A DNA stretch of 64,000 nucleotides from contig NZ_JBHSHL010000014.1 in NCBI RefSeq assembly GCF_042652965.1, positions 186,001-250,000 of the forward strand. The letters run 5' to 3'. Source of the stretch: Filifactor villosus (lineage in GTDB: Bacteria > Bacillota > Clostridia > Peptostreptococcales > Filifactoraceae). The notes beneath the pieces are model-generated. The model saw only the letters and a list, made by a program, of their open reading frames with translations. It ran no database searches and was not told the DNA's origin. The position numbers and the translations under genes are program-made. Positions 54,052 through 62,321 of the stretch are shown here, piece by piece; position 1 is the stretch's first letter; each line of letters opens with the position of its first letter.

Positions 54052-54160
54052 AGTACTGTTATCCTATTAAAAATGCCACCTGCAGAAAACGGCTTTCTCA
54101 AACGATTTGATCCGTTTATAGAATAAGTATATATGATGACAGTTTAAACGGGAATAGTAT
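54052..54160 (-). repeat. possible second small TIR repeat upstream of metG
   Basis: The ends match the MITE-like terminal repeats (ATACTATTCCC on the minus strand; GTACTGTTATCC at the other end) and the length is about 109 bp, but the interior does not align with the five main copies. The end sequence ATACTATTCCCGTTTAAAC recurs in similar form at 61267-61285 (ATACTATTACCTGTTTAAA). A related but distinct family is likely. Confidence 0.4.
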
Positions 54161-54218
54161 AAGTATTAACCTTTATCATACAATACAGTTGATATCGTGT
54201 CAATTGTCAAGGAAGATA

Positions 54219-55037
54219 TTAGCCCGATTGGCTAAGGCTTTGTCTCTGCTGCGCAAAAATCTCGTTCATCAGAATCGCTCCTGCGATCCCCACATTCAAA
54301 GATTCCATCTCGTTTCCGATGGGGATGATAATTTTGTAGTCACAGGATTCCAAGATTTCTTTGCTTATTCCATTAGCCTCATTTCCCAGAATCAATGCAC
54401 TCTTTTTTTCAAACCTTACCTCTCTATACTCCACTGCCTGCGCGTCCAAAGATGCGGCATATAGAGCATAACCGCTTTTTTTTAGCGAAAGCACCTCTGA
54501 TGTCTGTGCATTTTGAATAATGTTCATCGATATGTTTGCTCCCATTGACGAACGCGTTACCTTGGGAGAATAGATGTCAACACTCCCTTTTGTAAGAAGC
54601 ACCGCATCCATCTTATAAGCAAGAGCCGTCCTAAGTAAAGTACCCAAATTACCGGGGTCCTGTACCCTATCGATCACCAGAAGTCTTTGCCCTTTCTGTA
54701 GAGCCTCGTTGAAGTTTTGTTCTTTGATATGACATATTGCAACAATCCCTTGAGAATGAACTGTATCGGTGAGATTTCGAAACAATTGTTTGTCTAAAAG
54801 CAGAGTTTTTTCTACAAGAGATTTTTCTGCCAAAATAGAGGAATGTTTTTGTATACACTCATCTTCAACAAAGAGATATTCGATTTCAACCTCATTGTCC
54901 AAAGCCTGCAAGATTGTCCTCAAGCCTTCTACCGGAAAAAGTTTCGTTTTCTTTCTATACTTTTGTTGAAACAAAGACATCGCAGTTTTGTATTTTAAAT
55001 TTTCTTTGGATCGTATCTTCTCATAGTCCTTCATCAT
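54219..55037 (-). CDS. SpoU/TrmH-family RNA 2'-O-ribose methyltransferase
   Basis: The 272 residues contain an N-terminal substrate-binding domain (about 1-105) and a SPOUT knot domain with motif 1 QDPGNLGTLLRTALA (about 130-144), motif 2 ALILGNEANGISKEIL (about 211) and motif 3 IPIGNEMESLNVGIAGAILM (about 240). The rRNA or tRNA position cannot be inferred. It overlaps ktrA by 4 bp and is translationally coupled. Confidence 0.9.
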   Translation of the reverse strand: MMKDYEKIRSKENLKYKTAMSLFQQKYRKKTKLFPVEGLRTILQALDNEVEIEYLFVEDECIQKHSSILAEKSLVEKTLLLDKQLFRNLTDTVHSQGIVAICHIKEQNFNEALQKGQRLLVIDRVQDPGNLGTLLRTALAYKMDAVLLTKGSVDIYSPKVTRSSMGANISMNIIQNAQTSEVLSLKKSGYALYAASLDAQAVEYREVRFEKKSALILGNEANGISKEILESCDYKIIIPIGNEMESLNVGIAGAILMNEIFAQQRQSLSQSG

Positions 55038-55687
55038 TCGATTTCCTCAAACTTCTGTATCATATCCCTCGTTCCTATTACGATCAAAACCTCTCCTTCT
55101 TTCAAGACCTTCTTCGCATCCGGATTAAAACGGATGCCCTCTTCGTCCTTGATCCCTACGATGTTCAGATCGTAGGTTTGTCTAAGAGGGATATCCTTGA
55201 TCTTCTTATCAAAGTAGGAAGAGGGGAGTTTGATCTCCGCAATGGCGTAGTCCGAGTCAATATCGAAATAATCCACGACATTCTTAGATATAAGGCTGTT
55301 TGCAACTTTGATTCCCATATCTTTCTCCGGAAACACCACCTTGTCCGCGCCGATCTTGTACAGCACCTTTGCCTGCAAGTTGTCCTTTGCTTTACAAACA
55401 ACGTAGTTGACACCCATTTCCTTGACCAGGATCGTCGCCAATATCGATGACTGCACATCGGAGGCAATACTGATCACAGCGACATCGAAATTTTGAACTC
55501 CCAACTCACTGAGCGCTGTCGCGTCTGTTGCATCGGCTTGAACGGAGTAGGTGACCTTATCGGAAAGATCCTGCACCGTCTCTTCATCGTTATCGATGGC
55601 CATTACATCATAACCCATCTCAAACAGCCTTGTTGCCACAGAATATCCGAAACGTCCGCAACCTACTACAATAAAACTTCTCTTCAT
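55034..55687 (-). CDS. KtrA/TrkA-type RCK subunit of potassium uptake
   Basis: This cytoplasmic gating subunit has 217 residues: an RCK_N Rossmann domain opening VVGCGRFGYSVATRLFEMG (about 7-25; GxGxxG plus acidic residue binds NAD(H)/ATP) and an RCK_C domain (about 140-217). RCK_C of KtrA binds c-di-AMP in other Firmicutes, which would link it to CdaA at the other end of the window. It follows the membrane subunit by 18 bp and precedes a SpoU gene. Confidence 0.9.
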   Translation of the reverse strand: MKRSFIVVGCGRFGYSVATRLFEMGYDVMAIDNDEETVQDLSDKVTYSVQADATDATALSELGVQNFDVAVISIASDVQSSILATILVKEMGVNYVVCKAKDNLQAKVLYKIGADKVVFPEKDMGIKVANSLISKNVVDYFDIDSDYAIAEIKLPSSYFDKKIKDIPLRQTYDLNIVGIKDEEGIRFNPDAKKVLKEGEVLIVIGTRDMIQKFEEIE

Positions 55688-55705
55688 AATTCCACCCTTT
55701 TCATT

Positions 55706-57067
55706 TTAAATGATGATTTTTTCCTCCGGATACTTGTACCGCTTTGTCTTCGCTTCCGAAAACGCGAGAAGGATCGTCAGGATCCCGACCCGTCCTATAA
55801 ACATAATACAGATAAGCACAAGCTTAGACAGAAGGCTCAAACTCGTCGTTAAATTCAAGGTCAAACCGACGGTGGCAATCGCAGAGATCACTTCGAAACA
55901 AACACTCATAAAAGGCGCTCCCTTCTCCGCCGTCGACAGGACCATCAAACCAAAGAAAGCAATGCAGCTCATGATCACGGAAATTGCAATCGCTTTGTTT
56001 ACCGATTTAAATGAGATCCTTTTATGAAAAACCTCGATCTCCCTTTTGTTTTGAACTACGGATCTGGATATCAAAAACAAAATAGCAACCGTCGTTACCT
56101 TTACTCCCCCTGCTGTAGAAGCGGGAGAGCCTCCTATGAACATCAAAAAAATCGACAACAATTTGGAACTGTTGCTCATCGCCTCAAGATCCATCGTGTT
56201 GAAACCCGCCGTTCTGCAAGTAACGGACTGAAAGACGGAAGCAATCAGCTTTGTAAAGGTGTCATATCCTCCAATCGTAAGAGGGTTTCCATGCTCAAAG
56301 ACAAAAAACAAAAACCATCCTCCAAAGAGTAAGATCGCATTGGTCACCAAAATGATCTTACTGTTCAAACTCAATCTGTGAAATCTTCTATTTTTGATAA
56401 CATCGAAGGGTACAGTAAATCCAATCCCTCCTAAAAGGATCAGAGTCATAAGAGCAAGATTGACAACAGGATGGGAGATGTAAGAAGTAAAGGAGTTGAA
56501 GTTTCCGTTCAAGTCGAAACCCGCATTACAATAAGCCGAAACCGAATGAAAGATAGAGAAGAAGACCCCTTTGACAAAGCCATACTGCGGAATAAAAACA
56601 AAGGACAGGACCAAAGCTCCCGCCGCTTCAATTCCAAAGGTCAACAACGCAATCGACTTTGTAAACTTAAGAATACCTTGCAACTTATTTTGCCCCAGAG
56701 ACTCTTTCATCAATATCCTTGTTTTCAGATCAATACGATTTCCCGACAAGATCAAAGCCAAGGTAGTCAAAGTGAGAAAACCCAGGCCTCCAATTTGAAT
56801 AAGAAACAGAAGAACAAGTTTTCCGAAAGTACTCCAGTACATTCCGGTATCGAGCACAGACAAACCCGTCACACACACTGCCGAAGTTGCAGTAAAAAGT
56901 GCATTTGAAAATCCTGTATACTTCCCTTGAGCAGAAGAAACCGGCAGACTTAAGATCAAGGTGCCCAACAAGATGATTAAAACGAAACTGAACATAATCC
57001 ACCGTGTCGGAGATATACGCTGCATTTTCTGCGTAAGCTTCAACAAGCTCTTTTGATCAAAGAACAT
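55706..57067 (-). CDS. KtrB/TrkH-type potassium transporter membrane subunit
   Basis: This polytopic protein is built of four pore repeats; SAVCVTGLSVLDTG near the N-terminus contains the first selectivity-filter glycine, and TCRTAGFNTMDLEAMS, CNAGFDLNGNF and VGLTLNLTTSLS mark the others. It pairs with the KtrA-like gene. The start is unsure: ATG at 57067 (453 residues) lies 20 bp after the previous stop but with a poorly placed GAGGA, and GTG at 57139 would overlap the previous gene by 53 bp without a site. Confidence 0.9.
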   Translation of the reverse strand: MFFDQKSLLKLTQKMQRISPTRWIMFSFVLIILLGTLILSLPVSSAQGKYTGFSNALFTATSAVCVTGLSVLDTGMYWSTFGKLVLLFLIQIGGLGFLTLTTLALILSGNRIDLKTRILMKESLGQNKLQGILKFTKSIALLTFGIEAAGALVLSFVFIPQYGFVKGVFFSIFHSVSAYCNAGFDLNGNFNSFTSYISHPVVNLALMTLILLGGIGFTVPFDVIKNRRFHRLSLNSKIILVTNAILLFGGWFLFFVFEHGNPLTIGGYDTFTKLIASVFQSVTCRTAGFNTMDLEAMSNSSKLLSIFLMFIGGSPASTAGGVKVTTVAILFLISRSVVQNKREIEVFHKRISFKSVNKAIAISVIMSCIAFFGLMVLSTAEKGAPFMSVCFEVISAIATVGLTLNLTTSLSLLSKLVLICIMFIGRVGILTILLAFSEAKTKRYKYPEEKIII

Positions 57068-57086
57068 TCCTCTTTGTTTATTTATC

Positions 57087-57632
57087 CTAAGAATCTCTTT
57101 CTCTATTTGAATCTCCCCCCTTAAATAATCCCCTGACACTTACATCCATCTCATTGATCCTATCTTCAAACCTCAGTTTCGACTGTCTCGAAAGATACAT
57201 CCCGATATAAAAGAGGGTAGAGGGCAGGAAGATCATCGCAAGATACCTCAGGTAATAAGTTTGAGGATGCATCATAATAGGTGCTAGGAGGATGTTGAGG
57301 TTCAGATAGTGCAAGGCATCCCAAAAGTGAATCTTATCTTCGGATATCAAATTCGGGAAGCCTCCCGAGCACAGATAACCATATACGAAAAGTGTGAGAT
57401 TTATAAAAAAAGGAGCACTTACAGATAGAATCCTCTCCCATCGCTTCCGCGTCCACTTCAAAGTAAAGCCCAAGGAGATAAAGAGAAACCAGAATAAGTA
57501 CACCATTTCGGGAAATGCTCTGGCAATAAAGACTCCGGAAACCATTCCCTTAGTCAGAACAGAAACGATATAAAAATAAATACAGCTTTTTAAAATATTT
57601 TTTATCAAATCTTTTTTCATAGCAACATCCAT
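57087..57632 (-). CDS. membrane protein of unknown function upstream of ktrB
   Basis: This 181-residue protein has about five hydrophobic segments (near 11-30, 40-56, 68-88, 108-125 and 126-145) and a short charged tail. I do not recognise a family. The start may be ATG 57632 or ATG 57620; neither has a well-spaced site. It ends just before the potassium-transporter gene and is presumably co-transcribed with it and ktrA, so a role in ion homeostasis is possible but unproven. Confidence 0.7.
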   Translation of the reverse strand: MDVAMKKDLIKNILKSCIYFYIVSVLTKGMVSGVFIARAFPEMVYLFWFLFISLGFTLKWTRKRWERILSVSAPFFINLTLFVYGYLCSGGFPNLISEDKIHFWDALHYLNLNILLAPIMMHPQTYYLRYLAMIFLPSTLFYIGMYLSRQSKLRFEDRINEMDVSVRGLFKGGDSNRERDS

Positions 57633-58334
57633 TCCTGATCCAAACGATCCTTCCTTTTATTTTTTCTGACAGACTGATTGGAAAGTACCTTTCGAAAAAA
57701 ATCAATTTCATCTTCTTCAAAAATACACCTGTAATACTATGATCGATTAAGATTGACAGATTGAACACTTTGAAGCATATGATCCTTAAATTTTTTTGGC
57801 AATGATAGATGTTTCATACCCCGCATTTCAAACGGAGAACAGCATAAAATCAGGAGACCTTCAAACCGCTTTCTTAAAATATTGTGCAGTTCTGAAACCT
57901 GATTGAAGAAAAATATAATCTCCAAAAAAGACAAAAATCACTTCGACCTTCCAAAGAGTACAAACCGTCAATATAAAAGAATTAAACGAATAATAAGGTG
58001 AAGAGGAAATTCCCACTGTGTTATGTATGCTAAGAAGATTTAATTCCTTCTTTGGTTCTGAGAAGTCACCCTTCTAAACAACAAAAAAATATTCGCCTCT
58101 TAAATACTTGTTGTTTTATTAGAATTTCTCCTCTCATATCGCAAGGAGTAAGTGCAACATACACGACTTCGTCCCTGTATACCGTTTCTCTGTATGAAGA
58201 AAAGGCTCTGAACAGCTTTCCTCCAAATTTCCCCTTCGAAAAAAGCTGTTTCAGTTATCCTCTACAATAATATTCATTTTAAATTTACAAATCTTCTTCT
58301 CTCAATTAATTGCAGCATCGTCAAAAATCAGATC
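57633..58334. other. 702 bp gap, no gene recognised
   Basis: A 72-codon plus-strand frame (58052-58270) lacks a ribosome binding site and protein-like composition. A hairpin CTGAACAGCTTT/AAAGCTGTTTCAG (58208-58254, one bulge) lies downstream of the HAD gene on the minus strand and may be its 3' end. The rest is AT-rich without clear signals; the promoter of the ktr operon should lie near 57640-57750. Confidence 0.45.
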
Positions 58335-58898
58335 TTAGATCCTCCCGTTTGCAAAAACTTCAAGAAGATTGTCAATCTCGTACCAATTCTTAACCCTGGT
58401 AATATTTTGATGCGTTACATCCGCATTGTAGGGATTATCCATAAGCAGAACCTTGATCCCTGTCTCCGCGATCCTTACGGATTCCTGCGGATGGTCTTCA
58501 ATAAAAACATCGCAACCTATCGATTTTGAAAACTCCAATTTCGCAGGACTTCCCAGAGAGTGGAGGCTGATGTCCTCCAGATTGTGTTTCTTCAGCCACT
58601 CCAAAGTAATAAACTCATTCTCTTTTAATCTTGCTGTGACAATATATACCTTGTGTTGCTTGTTCCATTTCAAAATTGTAGCGGAAGCGTGTGGCTGGAT
58701 TGTAGCGGAAGAATGCATATTGTTACCTACCAGATCATAAAACCTGCTCATCTCAACCTCCGATATCCCGTAGACCTTTTTGAGATCATAGTCTTTGATT
58801 TCTTCAAATATAATGTCTTTTTTGAAGAAGTCATTGAAAAACGGAATATAATAGTCACAAGTTGTCATTGTTCCGTCTATATCGATGCAAATATTCAA
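58335..58898 (-). CDS. HAD-superfamily 5'(3')-deoxyribonucleotidase-like protein
   Basis: This 187-residue HAD phosphatase begins almost at motif 1, CIDIDGTM (nucleophile and acid/base aspartates), with TARLKENEF as motif 2 and FIEDHPQESVRIAETG as motif 4. Its length and layout resemble NT5C-type pyrimidine deoxynucleotidases and Bacillus YqfW. TTG at 58898 is chosen because AGGAGG lies exactly 9 nt upstream; the ATG seven codons earlier would put that site inside the gene. It lies 30 bp after the large membrane protein gene. Confidence 0.85.
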   Translation of the reverse strand: MNICIDIDGTMTTCDYYIPFFNDFFKKDIIFEEIKDYDLKKVYGISEVEMSRFYDLVGNNMHSSATIQPHASATILKWNKQHKVYIVTARLKENEFITLEWLKKHNLEDISLHSLGSPAKLEFSKSIGCDVFIEDHPQESVRIAETGIKVLLMDNPYNADVTHQNITRVKNWYEIDNLLEVFANGRI

Positions 58899-58928
58899 AC
58901 GATACTTCCTCCTCTCCATTAAGAAACC

Positions 58929-60335
58929 TTATTTTTTTAAGGGAGCATTCGTACTTTCTATATTTTTGATCTCATTATCTGCAAAGGCAAACACGTTTTT
59001 GTTGACCACATAGGTGTTATCGGTAGTAACCGTGATCTTCGCATCTACACCCGTTCCCGAAATTTCCATCTGCGGATACAGACCTCCATCCAAGTCTTCA
59101 GGAAACTTCTCCAAGTACGTTTTTCCGTTGGAAGTGACAAGCATAAACAGCTTTGCATAAGCGGTTTCTGTATAGGAGTTTCTGCTTCCGATTAAAGAAA
59201 CTTCATCGGGCTTTCCGTCTCCCGTAACATCGACGGTATTAACTTCCTGAATGGTCGTAGGACGATACCCCATATCATAGTCATTCGGATTGGGATAGTA
59301 GGCCAATCTGACCTCCAGCTGATTCACTCCCTCATCCGTTTGAGTGAGCCAGTACTTCATCGAATCTTTTATCCAGATGATATCCTTGTACTCCTGCCCT
59401 TCTTCTATCGATAAAGGTTCTCCGATCCCCTTGGTAATCAGAGCTTGAAGTTCATCAAATTCAATGTTGTGGAAATTGATGACCGCCTTATAAATTCGCT
59501 GTTCTCTGGCATAGTAGATTTTCGACTTCGTAGGAAGTCCAAACCACTCGTACTCGTATCTAAGGTACTTGGTCTCTTCATCCACACCTTCTCCTTCTCC
59601 CATGGGCTCACCCAATTGTGCAATCAAATCGGGCTTGCGCATCGAGCACATCTCAAACGGATGCAAGGGACCATACTGGTAGACAAGACCCTCTTGTGAA
59701 TTGTTACCCGTTTCAATATTCTGTTCACTCAGGGCAGGCGCGTTGGAAAGCTTATGGATGTAATATCCTCCTATTACCATCATCAACAGAACGGGTAACA
59801 CAAACAAAAGTGTTTTCAACAAAGGTGTAGGTCTCGCTGAAGGAATATGCCTCGGTCGAGGAACTTTTGGTTGTTGTATAGGTTTTTCTTTTGGTTGTGA
59901 TTTTCCATGAGATCTTTTTATCGTTTTTTCTTGTGCCGAAACCTCTTTTTTTTGCAAAGCAGTATTATTCAAGGAAGGAAGCTCTTCATGAACAGGAGGT
60001 ATCGGGGCGATTTTTTCCTCTTCGCTCTTCACTTCCTTCTTCTCTATCTTTTTCACTTCTCTTTCATCTCTACGGTAATCGCTTTCTACCTCTTCTTTTG
60101 CCTTCTCCTCATGCTTCTTCAGTTCCTCCTTGATCTCTTTGCTGATACTGCTGTTGTCCAGGAAGGTATCTCCTATAAAAAAAGACTCCTTCTGATCAAC
60201 ACTCTCAGCATCCTCTCCCTTATACACTTCGGAAGATGCCTCGGATACATCCAAAGCATCCTCACGAATTTCTTCCGTACACTTTACTTCACTTTTTTTC
60301 ACATTTCTTTTATTTAATTTGCTTTGTCTGGCCAC
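58929..60335 (-). CDS. single-span membrane protein with long charged cytoplasmic arm, unknown function
   Basis: This 468-residue protein has a strongly charged Glu/Lys-rich N-terminal region (1-170, low complexity), a membrane helix at about 175-195 (LLFVLPVLLMMVIGGYYI) and an extracytoplasmic C-terminal domain. Near residue 387 the latter has VDVTGDGKPDEVSL, an EF-hand-like calcium loop of the type found in FG-GAP and dockerin-like domains. Positive-inside rules fit an inside N-terminus. The GTG start at 60335 has AGGAG 6 nt upstream. I do not recognise a characterised homologue; an envelope sensor or surface protein is possible. Confidence 0.75.
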   Translation of the reverse strand: MARQSKLNKRNVKKSEVKCTEEIREDALDVSEASSEVYKGEDAESVDQKESFFIGDTFLDNSSISKEIKEELKKHEEKAKEEVESDYRRDEREVKKIEKKEVKSEEEKIAPIPPVHEELPSLNNTALQKKEVSAQEKTIKRSHGKSQPKEKPIQQPKVPRPRHIPSARPTPLLKTLLFVLPVLLMMVIGGYYIHKLSNAPALSEQNIETGNNSQEGLVYQYGPLHPFEMCSMRKPDLIAQLGEPMGEGEGVDEETKYLRYEYEWFGLPTKSKIYYAREQRIYKAVINFHNIEFDELQALITKGIGEPLSIEEGQEYKDIIWIKDSMKYWLTQTDEGVNQLEVRLAYYPNPNDYDMGYRPTTIQEVNTVDVTGDGKPDEVSLIGSRNSYTETAYAKLFMLVTSNGKTYLEKFPEDLDGGLYPQMEISGTGVDAKITVTTDNTYVVNKNVFAFADNEIKNIESTNAPLKK

Positions 60336-60464
60336 GTTTTTCTCCTACTCTCCCATCGTTATAGTTCGGTGTCTTAATGGAAATTATGATACCGTAGATC
60401 TGATTTCTCTACTCTATTGTATTATTAGCTGTCAAAATTTACAACAAAAATAAATAGTTTTTGC

Positions 60465-60480
60465 ATTATCAATTGACAAT
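60465..60480. promoter_or_regulatory. candidate TetR-family operator
   Basis: ATTATCAATTGACAAT is a palindrome with two mismatched positions, centred on CAATTG. It overlaps the -35 box of the tetR promoter, as expected for autorepression. Confidence 0.5.
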
Positions 60481-60501
60481 AACCCTAAATGAAATTAAAA
60501 T
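60473..60501 (+). promoter_or_regulatory. sigma-A promoter of the tetR gene
   Basis: TTGACA (60473-60478) and TAAAAT (60496-60501) have a 17 bp spacer and lie 62 bp before the start codon. Confidence 0.72.
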
Positions 60502-60563
60502 ATTGTTATACGGGGATTATAGCATAAACATTAGATGTAGTTGTAAAAGGAAGTAGGGATTTT

Positions 60564-61121
60564 ATGCCAAAAATTGTAAACACAGATGAGAAAAAGAGGG
60601 AAATTGCAAAAGTTGCACTCGCAAACTTTTTGGAGCGAGGATACCAAAAGACAACGATCCAATCGATCGCTCTATCCTCGAAAATGGGAAGAAGTACTCT
60701 TTATCAATACTTTGATAATAAAGAGGCGATTTTTTTCGAAGTGGTTCGTTGTTTCTTTTTAGAGATTGAGGAACGATTGGAACAGGTTAAGGACAACAAT
60801 GGCCTTTCAAAAGAAGAGAAACTGTGCGAATTGTTTTCCTTTGTTTTTGACTTGCCCCAAAATAAGCACTCCAACCTGCTTGAACTGACAAAAGTCATTT
60901 CTTCACTTGAGAATAAGGGATTTCGTGTTATATCCGCAATCAACACATTTGAAGATAAGTTAATCTTGGAGTTGAAATCCATATTCTCAAATGAAGATGA
61001 TGTTGTCTTCTTTATACTGTCGATGTGGAAAACCTTTGCCATCGGTAGATATGAAAATTCCATTTCAGACGAATTTATAAGATCAAAGATCCACGAACTT
61101 TCTCTTACCGTTTTAAAGTAA
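60564..61121 (+). CDS. TetR/AcrR-family transcriptional regulator
   Basis: This 185-residue protein has an N-terminal helix-turn-helix (about 10-57: FLERGYQKTTIQSIALSSKMGRSTLYQYFD in outline) typical of TetR proteins, and an all-helical ligand-binding domain. It is a plus-strand gene facing away from the 468-residue membrane protein and towards the chromate-transporter pair on the other strand. The inducer is unknown. Targets could be its own promoter and the divergent membrane protein gene, since both promoters lie in 60336-60563. Its own terminator follows. Confidence 0.9.
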   Translation: MPKIVNTDEKKREIAKVALANFLERGYQKTTIQSIALSSKMGRSTLYQYFDNKEAIFFEVVRCFFLEIEERLEQVKDNNGLSKEEKLCELFSFVFDLPQNKHSNLLELTKVISSLENKGFRVISAINTFEDKLILELKSIFSNEDDVVFFILSMWKTFAIGRYENSISDEFIRSKIHELSLTVLK

Positions 61122-61168
61122 ATACACCCGGTATTTTATTACAACTGAATTGAAAATTGATTAGAAAG

Positions 61169-61220
61169 ATCCCCCTGTGTCACTACATGTAAACAATATT
61201 ATGACATAGAGGGATTTTCT
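61169..61220 (+). terminator. terminator of tetR
   Basis: ATCCCCCTGTGTCA pairs with TGACATAGAGGGAT (one mismatch, one G-U) around a 19 nt loop and is followed by TTTCTATTTAT. Confidence 0.7.
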
Positions 61221-61291
61221 ATTTATAGAGTTATCCAATTGAACTTTGAGTAATAAACGACCTGTCATACTATTACCTGTTTAAATTTCTT

Positions 61292-61405
61292 ATACTATTA
61301 TCCTTTTGAGTTGCGGATATAAACAATCTGTGCCCCATAGAAAATAAACCGATTTTTCGCGGGTTGAAAAACAGACACATCCATACTTCTATTGGAGAAT
61401 AGTAT
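61292..61405 (-). repeat. MITE-like 114 bp repeat, copy 5
   Basis: Read on the minus strand it begins ATACTATTCTCCAATAGAAG, identical over 20 bases to the copy at 25831, and ends AAGGATAATAGTAT. The interior shares TTTTTCAACCC, TTCTATGGG and CAGATTGTTTATATCC blocks with the other copies. Confidence 0.88.
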
Positions 61406-61445
61406 TAGTTATCTGTATGAGCGTTTTTCAATCCGGGACTTGGGT

Positions 61446-61699
61446 ATGAAAGTGAAAAACAAAGAACGATAACTCTGCTCCCAAGAGCAATCGTGACTTG
61501 CGATCAGATGAAAAAGCCGACAGCGGAGCATCGCATAGACCCGAAGGGCGAACGCAGTGAGTTACGAAGTTTGCCAAACCGATCCAAATGAGTGAAACAT
61601 ATAAATCAGTTGTTTGAGCGTTAGTGAGTTCTGATGCTATGTTTCACGACTTGGCTTTCGGTTCCGAAAACGTAGTATTAGTTCCGTTTTCACTTTCAT
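61446..61699. repeat. 254 bp structured block bounded by 13 bp inverted repeats
   Basis: ATGAAAGTGAAAA (61446-61458) is exactly complementary to TTTTCACTTTCAT at 61687-61699. Inside are further hairpins: ACGAT...TGCTCccaaGAGCA...ATCGT, and GTGAAACATA...ATCAG with CTGAT..TATGTTTCAC. Two related motifs occur, GCGAACGCAGTGAGTT and GAGCGTTAGTGAGTT. It is more GC-rich than the flanks. It could be a structured RNA or a non-coding repeat element; no frame is convincing. Confidence 0.6.
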
Positions 61700-61787
61700 T
61701 TACTACAAATTCCGATTTATCTCTATTCCCATACGCCTGACATTTTAATAACGATCCTAAAGTACAATCTGATATATCGGCTTGTGC

Positions 61788-62321
61788 TCAGATATCAAAG
61801 ATGGCGTATACAAAATTTCCGATGACGGCAAATAGTAGGATTAAAACAATAGGATCGATCTTTTTGTATATCAATAATAGGAGGGAGGACACGAAAACGA
61901 CAAATGAAAAAACATCAGAGAAGTTCTCTCCGTTCAGCAGTTGTACCCCTGCCATCAAAATCAAGCCTACGGTTACATACCTCAAACCCCTCAGTGCATA
62001 AGTCATATACTTATTTTTATTAAGAGAAACGAACTTGGACAGCAGAATCATAATAATAAAGGAAGGTAGGGATACTCCCAGCGTAGTTAAAAATGAGCCT
62101 AATACAGAGCCCGTTCTCAAAAACCCGATATAGGTTGCGCTGTTGATCGCAATCGGGCCCGGTGTAACCTGTGAGATGGCAAGCATATCGGCAAAAGCTT
62201 CCGATGAAATCCACATATTCTTTTCAACCACCTCATGGAAGATCATAGGAAGCATCGCATAGCCTCCTCCAAAGCTGAAAATGCCTATTTTAAAAAAAGT
62301 GAGAAAGAGATCAGCCTGCAC
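61788..62321 (-). CDS. chromate transporter, half-size subunit 2
   Basis: This 177-residue CHR-family membrane protein has FFKIGIFSFGGGYAMLPMI (about 9-27), VTPGPIAINSATYIGF (about 52-67) and about five further hydrophobic helices. Short CHR proteins work as pairs with opposite topology. GTG at 62321 is preceded by AGAGG at 7 nt; TTG at 62327 is too close to that site. It overlaps its partner by 11 bp. The natural substrate may be sulfate-like or another anion. Confidence 0.9.
   Translation of the reverse strand: MQADLFLTFFKIGIFSFGGGYAMLPMIFHEVVEKNMWISSEAFADMLAISQVTPGPIAINSATYIGFLRTGSVLGSFLTTLGVSLPSFIIMILLSKFVSLNKNKYMTYALRGLRYVTVGLILMAGVQLLNGENFSDVFSFVVFVSSLLLLIYKKIDPIVLILLFAVIGNFVYAIFDI

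Larger units (their letters stand above)
61122..61787. other. 666 bp gap filled with terminator and repeats
   Basis: In order: the tetR terminator, a short repeat-end remnant (61267-61285), MITE-like copy 5 (61292-61405), and an inverted-repeat-bounded structured block (61446-61699). No protein gene was seen. Confidence 0.6.

Noticed and set aside
54021..54218. T-box riboswitch upstream of metG
   Set aside because: A GCAGGTGGCA stretch recalls the T-box sequence, but the full conserved AGGGTGGNACCGCG element, the specifier stem and a terminator are missing.
58052..58270. 72-codon plus-strand frame in the large gap
   Set aside because: There is no ribosome binding site, the composition is unlike the neighbours, and it has no recognisable motif.
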